Source of the DNA: Neptunicoccus sediminis
GTDB lineage: Bacteria; Pseudomonadota; Alphaproteobacteria; Rhodobacterales; Rhodobacteraceae
Direction of reading: 5' to 3'
Length of the DNA: 64,000 nt
NCBI RefSeq assembly: GCF_001719615.1
Contig: NZ_MDVX01000001.1
Span: forward strand, 744,001-808,000
In this document: positions 35,538 to 44,393 of the stretch, piece by piece
Layout of the letters: each line of letters begins with the position of its first letter
Position numbering within the stretch: the stretch's first letter is position 1
Position numbers and translations under genes: made by a program
Notes under the pieces: generated by a model
Seen by the model: the letters and a program-made list of their open reading frames with translations, nothing else
What the model was told of the DNA's origin: nothing
The model's database searches: none

Positions 35538-35963
35538 TTAGGCAGCTTTCGCTTTTGCTGTAACGTCTTTGGTTGCAGCAGCAACTTCGGCTTGAATGTC
35601 TTTGCCAGCAGCTACGAACAGTTCAACAGCTTCCAGTTGGGCAGCTTTTGCAACTTCGGCGTAAGCAGCCAGTTTTTCGGGCAGGGATTGTGCCTGAGCA
35701 GAAGCAAAGTCGGAAACAACTGTGGAGTAAGCGGAAGGGTCTTTTTGAACCTTGTTCGCAGCTTCAACAGATTTCAGCGTTTCGGCTGTCCATGCGTTGG
35801 TCAGTTCTGCGTTTTTCTTCGCAGCGGCCAGTGCGATCTTGCCCATTTTGACGTTGAATTCAGCGGCATTTTTTGTCGCGTCGTCAAACATCTTTGTGTC
35901 CATTTTGAAAGCAGCGAAGAATTCTTCAGTTGCTTTTGCGAAATCGAAGTCTTGGTTTGCCAT
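35538..35963 (-). CDS. phaP: Phasin PhaP
   Basis: Granule-coating protein of 141 residues, almost all helical, Ala/Lys-rich, without signal peptide: FAKATEEFFAAFKMDTKMFDDATKNAAEFN then ALAAAKKNAELTNAWTAETLKSVE (split). Phasins cover PHA granules and set their number and size. AAGGA precedes the ATG. Codons are strikingly biased toward GCA/GCT and AAA, as in highly expressed genes, unlike the neighbouring GC-rich genes. A PhaR-controlled promoter is seen upstream. Confidence 0.93.
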   Translation of the reverse strand: MANQDFDFAKATEEFFAAFKMDTKMFDDATKNAAEFNVKMGKIALAAAKKNAELTNAWTAETLKSVEAANKVQKDPSAYSTVVSDFASAQAQSLPEKLAAYAEVAKAAQLEAVELFVAAGKDIQAEVAAATKDVTAKAKAA

Positions 35964-36019
35964 CGTTATGATCCTTTGATCGGAATTTCGGAGCCAGCAT
36001 GATCGCTGTCTGTGAGGAA

Positions 36020-36048
36020 GATATAGATGCTGCGCTGCGGCATTTCAA
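36020..36048 (-). promoter_or_regulatory. phaP promoter with an operator in the spacer
   Basis: On the minus strand, TTGAAA (36043-36048) and TATATC (36020-36025) are separated by exactly 17 bases. The spacer consists almost entirely of the operator-like TGCCGCAGCGCAGCA (36028-36042). Predicted transcription start is about 50 bases before the phaP ATG. Confidence 0.7.
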
Positions 36049-36056
36049 CAATTTTA

Positions 36057-36072
36057 TGCTGCAGCGCAGAAT
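36057..36072 (+). promoter_or_regulatory. phaR: PhaR operator upstream of phaP
   Basis: TGCTGCAGCGCAGAAT contains the exact CTGC-AGC-GCAG pattern at 36059-36069. Together with the inverted copy in the promoter spacer (minus TGCCGCAGCGCAGCAT, 14 of 16 positions equal) it forms a pair of inverted sites about 29 bases apart. The same 16 bases recur at 63491. Confidence 0.7.
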
Positions 36073-36079
36073 AAATCTC

Positions 36080-37858
36080 CTAAACTCCTGGTTTCAGAAC
36101 ATAACTTCCGGGTGCAGGTTCGATTGGAGGGTTGTTTTTATTGCCAGGCTTGCGGGGGGAGGTCGATTTTTGCTCCCCCTCGGACAGCCAGTCCGACCAG
36201 CGGTGCCACCATGATTCCTTTACATATGTCGCGTTTTCCAGCCAGAATTCCGGATCGCGGGGCGGCTCTGGATTGTGCCAGTGGCCGTATTTGTCCCGTG
36301 ACGCCGGATTGACGATGCCAGCGATATGGCCGCTCTCGGACAGGATAAAGGTGCGGTCGCCCCGCGTTTTGGTCAGCCCGCGGAAGGTGCTCGCCCACGG
36401 TGCGATGTGGTCCTGAATGGTAGAGACCGCGAAAATTGGCCGGTTGATCTGGGCCAGACGGATCTTTTCCCCCAGCAGTTCGAATTTGCCTTCCGCCAGT
36501 TCGTTATCCACATAAAGCTTTTGTAGATACTCCACCGCCATGCGACCGGGCAGGTTGGTGGAGTCGGCATTCCATTGCAGCAGATCAAAGGCAGGAGGCG
36601 CTTCACCCATCATGTAGGACCGCACGGCAGGGGCATAGACCAGATCCCGTGCCCGCAGGAAGCTGAAGGCGCGGGACATGAAGTAGCTTTCCAGATAGCC
36701 GGTCTCTTCCACCTGCGCTTCGATCCCTTTAAGGAAGCCCGGCTCAAGGAAGTTGCCCAGCTCTCCGGGGTTTTTGAAGTCGGTCATGGTGGTAAAGAAA
36801 GTGGCCTTGTTGATCTTGTCGTCCTCACCAATCGCGGTGAGATAGGCCATTGTACAGGCCAGCAGCGTGCCGCCGATGCAATAGCCCGCGACATTGGCAG
36901 ATTTCTGTTTGGTGATCTCCAGCACCTTGTCGAGCGCGACAAGAAGGCCCTCTTCCAGATAGGTGTCAAATCCGCAATCCGCATAGCTGGCATCCGGATT
37001 GACCCAAGACACCACGAATACTGTGTGGCCCTGATCGACGGCGTATTTGATCAGGCTGTTTTCGGGGCGCAGGTCCAGAATGTAGAATTTGTTGATCCAC
37101 GGCGGGGTGATCAGCAGCGGCTTTTTATAGACCTTATCCGTGCTCGGATTATACTGGATCAACTGGAACATCCGGTTCTGGAACACAACCGACCCCTGTG
37201 TGGTGGCAATATCCTTGCCCACAACAAAAGCGTCCGGATCCGCCAGACGCACGGCAATCCCCTGCTGGTTGCTCTCCAGATCGGCCACGAAATTCTGCAA
37301 CCCGTCCACAAGCGATTGACCATTGGTTTCCATCGCCCGCTCCAGCGCATCCGGATTGGACGCCAGAAAGTTGGTTGGCGCAAACATATCCACCACCTGT
37401 TTGGCAAAGAAATTCACCTTCTCCCGTTCCCGCTCGGGCAGGTGGGACATATCTTTGGTAATGGTTTCAATGGTCTTGGAGGACAGTAGATACTGCTGCT
37501 TGATCATTTTGAAATAGGGGTTCTTTTCCCAGTTCTCGTTCTTGAACCGCTTGTCGGTTACAGGTTCAGGGTCTGAATTTTGGGCAGTGCCCCCCAATTG
37601 TTGCTGAATTTCCGACCAGTTTTTCAAACTCTGGGTCCAGAAGCCCACCTGCGCCTCTATTATGCGGCTCGGGTCGCTCATCATTTCGGCAAAATAGGCG
37701 GCTGCGGCTTTGGCATAGAACTGGTGATCGGGGGTTTCGAGGTTCGGACTGTGACTTTTCCGTTCCGCCAGCGCAGCCATCATTCTTTTAGTTAATTCGT
37801 TAATTTTGCTTAAATTTTTCTCTAAAATCTCGGCATCGGGTGACGTTTGGTCAGTCAT
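36080..37858 (-). CDS. phaC: Class I polyhydroxyalkanoate synthase
   Basis: Polymerises hydroxyacyl-CoA into PHA on the granule surface. The 592-residue protein has the lipase-like box GYCIGG with nucleophile C327, the general-base pair D483 (QDHIAPW) and H511 (SGHIAGIVNP), and W-rich tail (KESWWHRWSDWL). Length and the single subunit mark class I. The ATG at 37858 (MTDQTS) follows AATGGAGG; upstream extension is less likely. It is divergent from the depolymerase, so synthesis and degradation share one regulatory spacer. Confidence 0.96.
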   Translation of the reverse strand: MTDQTSPDAEILEKNLSKINELTKRMMAALAERKSHSPNLETPDHQFYAKAAAAYFAEMMSDPSRIIEAQVGFWTQSLKNWSEIQQQLGGTAQNSDPEPVTDKRFKNENWEKNPYFKMIKQQYLLSSKTIETITKDMSHLPEREREKVNFFAKQVVDMFAPTNFLASNPDALERAMETNGQSLVDGLQNFVADLESNQQGIAVRLADPDAFVVGKDIATTQGSVVFQNRMFQLIQYNPSTDKVYKKPLLITPPWINKFYILDLRPENSLIKYAVDQGHTVFVVSWVNPDASYADCGFDTYLEEGLLVALDKVLEITKQKSANVAGYCIGGTLLACTMAYLTAIGEDDKINKATFFTTMTDFKNPGELGNFLEPGFLKGIEAQVEETGYLESYFMSRAFSFLRARDLVYAPAVRSYMMGEAPPAFDLLQWNADSTNLPGRMAVEYLQKLYVDNELAEGKFELLGEKIRLAQINRPIFAVSTIQDHIAPWASTFRGLTKTRGDRTFILSESGHIAGIVNPASRDKYGHWHNPEPPRDPEFWLENATYVKESWWHRWSDWLSEGEQKSTSPRKPGNKNNPPIEPAPGSYVLKPGV

Positions 37859-37946
37859 AATTAAACCTCCATTAATGAGGATTGCACTAGTATTCACCTA
37901 TCACTTTACGCAACATGCGGTCAAAGAGACAACAAAAGGTTCTACT

Positions 37947-39266
37947 GTGACCATTTATGATATGAGCGAAAGCATCCGCCAGACCAATGTCTGGGTCGGT
38001 GCGACAACGAAAGCCTTCTGGCAAAACCCTGCCTTTGCCGTGACCATGAGCCCGCTACCGGCGCTCTTCTCCGCTTGGGGTGAGGTCACGGAACGCAGTT
38101 TTGAAAAAGTAGCGACAAAACCCTCTTGGGGGATCGACAGCGTTGTGTCCGCGGATTCCGATTATCCGGTGACCAAACAGATCGAACTGGAGCTGCCCTT
38201 TTGCAACCTGATCCATTTCACCGCCGAACGGGACCGTCCGGTTCGCCGCCGCGTTCTGCTGGTGGCGCCCATGTCGGGGCATTACGCAACCCTGTGCCGC
38301 AAGACTGTGGCAAGCCTGCTGCCCAACTGTGATGTCTACGTAACAGAGTGGAAAAACGCGCGGGATGTGCCCCTGTCTGCGGGCAAATTCGATGTCGAGG
38401 ATTACACCAAATATGTGGTGAAAATGCTGCGGCATCTGGGCGAGAATATCCACGTGATCGCCGTGTGCCAGCCTGTCCCTCTGGCGCTGGTGGCCACAGC
38501 CATGCTCGCCGCCGATGAAACCGCGCCGCAGCCGCGCACCCTGACGCTGATCGGTGGTCCGGTGGATCCGGATGCCAACCCGACCGAAGTGACGGATTTC
38601 GGCAACCGCGTCACAATGGGCCAGTTGGAACACAGCGTCATCACCCCTGTCGGCTTTGCCTTTGCCGGTGTCGGGCGCAAGGTCTATCCGGGTGCGGTTC
38701 AGCTGTCGTCGTTCATTGCGATGAACGCACAAACCCACGCCAAAGCCTTTGCCGACCAGATCGGTGCTGTGGCCCGTGGCGAAGCAGCGGATCTCGACCG
38801 TCACAACAAATTCTATGATGAGTATCTGGCCGTGATGGACATGCCTGCGGAGTTTTATCTCTCCACTGTGGACCGTGTCTTCAAACGCCGTGAAGTAGCG
38901 CGTAACGTGTTCAAAGTGGACGGCAAGCGGGTGGACATCAGCAAGATCACCAAAACCGCTGTCAAAATTGTCGAAGGCGGGCGGGACGATATTTCGGCGC
39001 CGGGCCAATGTCTCGCGGCGCTGGATCTGCTGCCTGATCTGCCCGAAGATATGCAGGAAACCTTTCTGGCACCGGATGCCGGTCATTATGGCATCTTCAG
39101 CGGAAGCGCATGGCGCAATGACATCCGCCCTGCTGTGCTGAACTTCATCGACAAACACAACGATGCACCGGAGACGTCGAAAAACGCCTCCGCCACCGGC
39201 AAGGCTGCAAAGGTTGTGGACAAACTGGCGCGAACTGACGCCGCGACAAAAGCGAAGAAGGCTTAA
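37947..39266 (+). CDS. phaZ: Intracellular polyhydroxyalkanoate depolymerase
   Basis: PhaZ-type depolymerase of 439 residues that mobilises intracellular PHB. The nucleophile motif is VCQP (Cys in HVIAVCQPVPLAL), as in PhaZ of Cupriavidus; C-terminal DAGHYGIFSG carries the catalytic His. A Lys/Ala-rich tail of about 45 residues follows. GTG at 37947 has AAAAGG seven bases before it; ATG 37962 is an alternative start. The spacer to divergent phaC is 88 bases. Confidence 0.88.
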   Translation: MTIYDMSESIRQTNVWVGATTKAFWQNPAFAVTMSPLPALFSAWGEVTERSFEKVATKPSWGIDSVVSADSDYPVTKQIELELPFCNLIHFTAERDRPVRRRVLLVAPMSGHYATLCRKTVASLLPNCDVYVTEWKNARDVPLSAGKFDVEDYTKYVVKMLRHLGENIHVIAVCQPVPLALVATAMLAADETAPQPRTLTLIGGPVDPDANPTEVTDFGNRVTMGQLEHSVITPVGFAFAGVGRKVYPGAVQLSSFIAMNAQTHAKAFADQIGAVARGEAADLDRHNKFYDEYLAVMDMPAEFYLSTVDRVFKRREVARNVFKVDGKRVDISKITKTAVKIVEGGRDDISAPGQCLAALDLLPDLPEDMQETFLAPDAGHYGIFSGSAWRNDIRPAVLNFIDKHNDAPETSKNASATGKAAKVVDKLARTDAATKAKKA

Positions 39267-39318
39267 CAGGCCTTCTTCCAGCGTGCAGGGTAAGGCATCC
39301 ACAGGAGGAGCCTTACCC

Positions 39319-40392
39319 ATGCCCGCAGTCACCCGTGTCCTGACCGACCAGAAAACCATTACCCGACAAAAGCTGGACCAAAGCGCAGCCGCAACGCTCG
39401 ACGACGGGCAGGTGCGTCTGGCGATTGAGAGTTTTGCGCTGACCGCCAATAACGTGACCTATGCAGCGACAGGGTTTGACATCGGCTACTGGAAGTTCTT
39501 TCCGGTGGAAGAGGACGGGCAGGGGCTGGTTCCGGTCTGGGGCTTTGCCCGCGTGGTCGAGAGCCGATCGGAGGCACTGGAGGTTGGTGCGCGGTTGTAC
39601 GGGTTTTACCCGATGGCCTCTGAACTGGTGATAACACCTGTTGCCCACGGACGCAGCGCAGTGCGGGACACGGCGCCCCATCGGGACGGTCTGCCGGAGG
39701 TTTACAACCTCTATTCCCGCGTTGGTCCCGCCGCATCCTCTGATCCCTATCAGGCACTGATGCAGCCGCTGATTGCCACCTCTTACCTGCTGTTTGACTG
39801 GCTGTCGGATAACGAATGGTTCGGCGCACAGCAAATCATCATCGGCTCTGCGTCCTCGAAAACGGGCCTCGGGCTTTGCGCCTTTCTGTCGGAACAGGTT
39901 GGCCGGCCATACCAAGTCGTCGGACTGACCGGCGACAAGAATGCGGAATTTGTCAGGGAACTGGGGTTTTGTGACCAAGTGCTGACCTATGGAGACGTCG
40001 GCCAACTGGATCGGGTGGAATCTGTCTATGTGGATATGGCGGGCAACGCGACGGTCAAACAGGCACTGCATGCGCGGCTCGACGGTGTGTTGAAACATTC
40101 CAGCGCTGTCGGGCTGAGCCATTGGGACCAATTCGCAAAATCCGAAGGGTTGGCCGGACCCAAACCGCAATTCTTCTTTGCTCCCGCCCAGATCGCCAAG
40201 CGCAAGGCGGATTGGGGGAAAGGTGTGATTGAGGGCAAGATTACAGAGGTCACCGCGCAAATCGTGGCAGATGCAGCGCGGTGGCTGACGCTGGAGACCC
40301 ACGATGGTCTGGAGGCTGCCTTGCAGCCTTTTACCGATCTGGCCGAAGGACGGGCCGATCCAAAGACAGGGCATATTGTGCGGCTCAGTTAG
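39319..40392 (+). CDS. DUF2855 family protein
   Basis: Protein of 357 residues of the DUF2855 family: FALTANNVTYAATGFDIGYWKFFP near the N-terminus, then a Rossmann-like half (IIIGSASSKTGLGLCAFLS.Q and VVGLTGDKNAEFVRELGF). It looks like a degenerate medium-chain reductase. It is 52 bases behind phaZ with its own strong GGAGGAG, so could be read with it; a role in PHA or crotonyl-type metabolism is only suggested by position. Confidence 0.82.
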   Translation: MPAVTRVLTDQKTITRQKLDQSAAATLDDGQVRLAIESFALTANNVTYAATGFDIGYWKFFPVEEDGQGLVPVWGFARVVESRSEALEVGARLYGFYPMASELVITPVAHGRSAVRDTAPHRDGLPEVYNLYSRVGPAASSDPYQALMQPLIATSYLLFDWLSDNEWFGAQQIIIGSASSKTGLGLCAFLSEQVGRPYQVVGLTGDKNAEFVRELGFCDQVLTYGDVGQLDRVESVYVDMAGNATVKQALHARLDGVLKHSSAVGLSHWDQFAKSEGLAGPKPQFFFAPAQIAKRKADWGKGVIEGKITEVTAQIVADAARWLTLETHDGLEAALQPFTDLAEGRADPKTGHIVRLS

Positions 40393-40443
40393 GATTGCCT
40401 GCGGCGCGGATATTTTCGGAAAATGGAGGCGGGATTATGCCGG

Positions 40444-42867
40444 TCAGCCCCGCATTCTAAGCATTTCGGGGTCGAACAATTGGGTCGTGATCCGTTTCGC
40501 GGGGCGCATCTGGCCAAGGATTTCGATTTCCACCTGAAGGTCGTCTGTGATCCGGTTGCTCGGCACAAAACCGAAAGCGATGGATTTCTGCGCGTGGTGG
40601 GAATAGCCGCCCGACGTGCAAAAGCCGATAACCTCGCCGTTGAACCAGATAGGCTCATAGGCGTTTACGTCTGCATCCCGTGCGTCCACTTCAAAGGTGC
40701 AGAGTTTGCGGGCGGGACCGTTTTCCCGCTCCGCCAGTGCTGCTTGTTTTCCGATGAAATCTGCCGGTTTGTCATAGCTGACAAACCGGTCCATGCCGGT
40801 TTCCGCAGGGGTGTAGTCCGGCGAAAATTCTGCGTTCCACGAGCCGAAAAAGCGGTCCAGTCGCAGCGACATCATCGCCCGCATCCCAAAGGGCTTCAGC
40901 CCGAGGTCTGCGCCAGCGGTTGCCAGTGTTTGGTAAAGCGCGCGCTGGTTCTCTGCGTCCACATAAATTTCATACCCGAGGTCTCCGGTATAGCTGACCC
41001 TTTGCACCAGCGCATCGCAGAGGCCAACGGAGAGGTGTTTTGCATGCATAAAACGGAACGCCGTGTTCGAGACATCCGCGCGGGTGCAACGGGTCAGCAG
41101 GTCCCGCGCGTTCGGACCGGCAATTTGAAAACCGATCCGTTGTGTAGAGACGTTTTCGACCTGCACATCGCCCGACAGGTTCCGGAGGAACCAGCGCATA
41201 TGGATCGCTTGCATCCCGAAGCTTGCCGTCAGTTGAAAGCGGGTTTCCGACAGGCAGGTTACGGTAAAATCCCCCAGCAGTTTGCCCTTGGGTGACAGCA
41301 TCGGCGTCAGTGCGATACGGCCCTGTTTCGGGATGCTCCCTGCCATGATCCGGTCAAGCCAACTGCGGGCATCCCTGCCGGAGACGATGTATTTGCCGAA
41401 GTTATGGATTTCGTTGATGCCGACAGCCTCGCGCACGGCTTTTACCTCTGCGGCTGTGGCGTCCCATGCGTTGGAGCGGCGAAAGCTCGGGGTTTCAACA
41501 CGCGGTTCGCCTTCGCGCGCGAAGTAATTGACGACTTCCATTCCGTATTGTGCCCCGAAAACGGCATTTTGCTGATCCCAGATGCCATAGGCCGGCGTGG
41601 TCTGGAACGGCCGCCCCGCGGGGAGTTCTTCGTTCGGGTAGGACACGGAAAAGCGTTTTTGGTAGTTTTCAACCACTTTGGGCCGTGTGTATCCCGGTGT
41701 GATCCAGTCCCCAAAGCGGGCCACATCCATCGCATAGACGTCTCTTTCGGTTTCACCCTCCACCATCCATTGCGCCAGCATCAACCCGACGCCACCGCCT
41801 TGGGAAAACCCTGCCATGACACCGCAGGCGGACCAGTAGTTGCGCAGTCCGGCGATCGGTCCGACCAGCGGATTGCCATCAGGGGCAAAGGTGAAAGGGC
41901 CGTGGATCACCGATTTGACACCTGCGGTTTCCAGCGCCGGAAAGCGCCTGTAGGCAAAGGCGATGCTGTCTTCGATCTTGTCGAAATCGTCTGGCAGCAG
42001 TTCATGGCCAAAGTCCCAGGATGTACCGTCCACGGCCCAGGGGCGGCAGGGTTGTTCGTAAAAGCCAATACACAGGCCACGGCCTTCCTGCCGCAGATAG
42101 CTTTCGCCGGAGGGGTCCATCACATGGGGGTGTTCCCCGCCGCTGTCGATTATGTCCGAGATCATCGGGATGGCATCGGTCACAAGATACTGGTGTTCCA
42201 TCGGGTGCAGCGGCAGATAGACCCCTGCCATCGCGCCCACTTCCCGCGCCCAGAGACCGGCGGCATTGACGATATGTTCCGCGTGGATCGTGCCTTTGTC
42301 CGTCACCACATCCCATGTGCCATCCGCCCGCTGGTTTGTTTCGCGCACCATGCAGTGGGTCTCAACCGTTGCGCCGCCCATGCGTGCCGCTTTGGCGTAG
42401 GCGTGGGTGGTGCCAGAGGGATCGAGATGCCCGTCGAGCGGATCGTAGAGCCCGCCGATCACGCCTTTGGTATTGGTCACAGGGGCAATGCGGGCGATTT
42501 CGTCCGGTGTGACGATTTCCGTCTCCAGCCCCATGTAGCGGTGCTTTGCCCGCTCTGCGAGCAGCATGTCCATCCGCTCCGGCGTGTCGGCCAGTGTCAC
42601 GCCGCCCACATGGTGCAGCCCGCAGGACATGCCGGTGAGCGCCTCCAGTTCCTTGTAGAGCCGGATGGTATAGCCTTGCAGCGCCGCCATATTGGTATCG
42701 CCATTCAGCGTGTGAAACCCGCCTGCCGCGTGCCACGTAGAACCGGATGTCAGTTCCGAACGTTCCACCAGCAGCACATCGGACCAGCCGAGTTTGGTGA
42801 GGTGGTAGAGCACCGAGCAGCCGACAACGCCGCCGCCGATGACACAGACCCGAGTGGTGGTTTTCAT
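40444..42867 (-). CDS. FAD-dependent oxidoreductase fused to GcvT-like domain (dimethylglycine/sarcosine dehydrogenase type)
   Basis: Two-domain enzyme of 807 residues. The N-terminal half is a DAO-type flavoprotein (VCVIGGGVVGCSVLYHL, then SGSTWHAAGGFH, the latter near the covalent-FAD His seen in DMGDH). The C-terminal half (from about 430) is a GcvT/aminomethyltransferase-like folate domain (IAGPNARDLL, YTGDLGYEIYV, LRLD). Known members oxidise dimethylglycine, sarcosine or related N-methyl amines and pass the methyl to tetrahydrofolate. It follows an ABC importer operon on the same strand. Confidence 0.88.
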   Translation of the reverse strand: MKTTTRVCVIGGGVVGCSVLYHLTKLGWSDVLLVERSELTSGSTWHAAGGFHTLNGDTNMAALQGYTIRLYKELEALTGMSCGLHHVGGVTLADTPERMDMLLAERAKHRYMGLETEIVTPDEIARIAPVTNTKGVIGGLYDPLDGHLDPSGTTHAYAKAARMGGATVETHCMVRETNQRADGTWDVVTDKGTIHAEHIVNAAGLWAREVGAMAGVYLPLHPMEHQYLVTDAIPMISDIIDSGGEHPHVMDPSGESYLRQEGRGLCIGFYEQPCRPWAVDGTSWDFGHELLPDDFDKIEDSIAFAYRRFPALETAGVKSVIHGPFTFAPDGNPLVGPIAGLRNYWSACGVMAGFSQGGGVGLMLAQWMVEGETERDVYAMDVARFGDWITPGYTRPKVVENYQKRFSVSYPNEELPAGRPFQTTPAYGIWDQQNAVFGAQYGMEVVNYFAREGEPRVETPSFRRSNAWDATAAEVKAVREAVGINEIHNFGKYIVSGRDARSWLDRIMAGSIPKQGRIALTPMLSPKGKLLGDFTVTCLSETRFQLTASFGMQAIHMRWFLRNLSGDVQVENVSTQRIGFQIAGPNARDLLTRCTRADVSNTAFRFMHAKHLSVGLCDALVQRVSYTGDLGYEIYVDAENQRALYQTLATAGADLGLKPFGMRAMMSLRLDRFFGSWNAEFSPDYTPAETGMDRFVSYDKPADFIGKQAALAERENGPARKLCTFEVDARDADVNAYEPIWFNGEVIGFCTSGGYSHHAQKSIAFGFVPSNRITDDLQVEIEILGQMRPAKRITTQLFDPEMLRMRG

Positions 42868-42910
42868 GGTGAAACTCCCGCGTGGTGGACGGGATCAGGC
42901 TGGACGGGTT

Positions 42911-42939
42911 TGTCGCAATTGGCAAACCGGTTTGCGACA
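42911..42939. promoter_or_regulatory. Nested palindrome upstream of the dehydrogenase gene
   Basis: GCAAACCGGTTTGC (42922-42935) is a perfect 14-base palindrome, flanked by TGTCGCAA (42911-42918) and TTGCGACA (42932-42939), another inverted pair; TGTCGCGA follows. The CCGG-centred core resembles LacI-family operators. No LacI gene is nearby. It lies about 45-70 bases before the gene start. Confidence 0.45.
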
Positions 42940-42965
42940 GGTTTTGTCGCGAACTCCGGTGGAAT

Positions 42966-42992
42966 GCCAGAGGGCTTGAACAGCCCTCTGGC
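42966..42992 (-). terminator. Hairpin after livM
   Basis: GCCAGAGGGCT (42966-42976) and AGCCCTCTGGC (42982-42992) form a perfect 11-base stem with loop TGAAC just after the livM stop. No T-run follows, so it may stabilise the 3' end or act as an incomplete terminator. Confidence 0.5.
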
Positions 42993-43007
42993 GGCAGGGC
43001 GTGCCTG

Positions 43008-44393
43008 CTATTTTTCCGGGATCAACCCGCGCGGGCTGAACCGCAGGACCAGAAGCAGGATAAGCCCCATGGTCATCAGGCGCATGTGCGCTGTGGAGTT
43101 TAGCAGATGGATGCGCAGGGCGTTATCCTCTGCCATGCCCGATGTGATGGTCTGCATCAGCCATGTTCCGATCGGCTCTGCCTGAATCCAGAAGAACCAG
43201 ACCACAAAGCCCCCCAGAACCGCGCCCCAGTTGTTACCGGAACCGCCAAGGATCACCATGACCCAGATCAGGAAGGTAAAGCGCAGCGGCTGGTAGGCGC
43301 CGGGTGTAAGCTGCCCGTCGAGCGTGGTCAGCATCGCTCCGGCAATGCCCACAACGATAGAGCCGAGCACGAAGACCTGAAGGTGGCGGGCCACAACATC
43401 CTTGCCCATCGCATTGGCCGAGACTTCGTTGTCACGGATCGCACGCATCATCCGCCCCCAAGGGGAGTTCAGCGCCCGTTCTGACAGCCACAGCACAATC
43501 AGCAGTACCACGGTAAACAGGATCGCATAGCAGAGTTTGACAAAGACCGATGACGACAATGCGGGATCCTGCCCCAGTCGGGTCGCCAGATCCACGAACC
43601 ATTGGGACTGTTGCAGGTCGATTTCATAAGGCACGGGCCGTGGCAGGCCGGAAACGTTTTTGACGCCCCGGGTCAGCCAGTCTTCGTGCTTGATGATCGC
43701 CACGATGATTTCGGCAATACCCAGCGTCGCAATCGCCAGATAGTCCGAGCGCAGGCCAAGGGCGGTCTTGCCGATCAGCCATGCGGCCAGTCCTGCAAAG
43801 ACGCCGCCAACCGGCCATGCCAGAATAATCGGCAGCCCCAGCCCGCCGAGATAGCCTTCGGAGGCGGGGTTCACGTCTTCGATGGCGTCTCTGGCCGGGC
43901 CGTAGAAGTAGCGGATCACGATCAATCCGATCACGATAATGGCAAACAGCGTCAGGCCACGGGCCATAGAGGGTGCCATATTGCGGTAAGCGTAGATCGC
44001 CGCCATGACCGTGACCACGGCAAGGATAAACGACACGAAAATCCCCAAGGCTCCGGCGGCCCAGGCATCGGCAACAGGATCGGCAGAGATCAGAACCGCA
44101 GCAACGCCGCCAAGGGCGGCAAACCCCATGATCCCTACGTTGAGAAGGCCCGCATAGCCCCACTGGATATTCACCCCGAGCGCCATGATCGAAGAGATCA
44201 AGCAAAGGTTCAGTAGCGCCAGCGCGACGTTCCAGCTTTGGATCATGCCGACAATGATGATCAACAGCGCCATGATCGCAAACAGCGATACATTCCTGAT
44301 CCGGTCCGGCAGCGGTGCCAGCCCCACCAGACGGGGGGCCAGTGACACCACCAGCAGCGCAAAACAGGCGAGTCCGAGAAGTGTTACAATCAT
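43008..44393 (-). CDS. livM: Branched-chain-type ABC transporter permease LivM
   Basis: Inner-membrane permease of 461 residues, larger than usual LivM (about 320-420), with many hydrophobic helices. The LivM signature is visible in INIQWGYAGLLNVGIMGFAALGGVAAVL and RSDYLAIATLGIAEI (EAA-like region), later GLAGAMLTTLDGQLTPGAY (read GIAGAML). A central extra loop includes DVNPASEGYLGGLG. It pairs with LivH, whose stop overlaps its start by ATGA. Substrate is likely amino-acid-like. Confidence 0.88.
   Translation of the reverse strand: MIVTLLGLACFALLVVSLAPRLVGLAPLPDRIRNVSLFAIMALLIIIVGMIQSWNVALALLNLCLISSIMALGVNIQWGYAGLLNVGIMGFAALGGVAAVLISADPVADAWAAGALGIFVSFILAVVTVMAAIYAYRNMAPSMARGLTLFAIIVIGLIVIRYFYGPARDAIEDVNPASEGYLGGLGLPIILAWPVGGVFAGLAAWLIGKTALGLRSDYLAIATLGIAEIIVAIIKHEDWLTRGVKNVSGLPRPVPYEIDLQQSQWFVDLATRLGQDPALSSSVFVKLCYAILFTVVLLIVLWLSERALNSPWGRMMRAIRDNEVSANAMGKDVVARHLQVFVLGSIVVGIAGAMLTTLDGQLTPGAYQPLRFTFLIWVMVILGGSGNNWGAVLGGFVVWFFWIQAEPIGTWLMQTITSGMAEDNALRIHLLNSTAHMRLMTMGLILLLVLRFSPRGLIPEK

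Noticed and set aside
37870-37946. PhaR operator between phaC and phaZ
   Set aside because: Only a weak CGCA-ACA-TGCG pattern is present; no CTGC-N3-GCAG copy, so not called.
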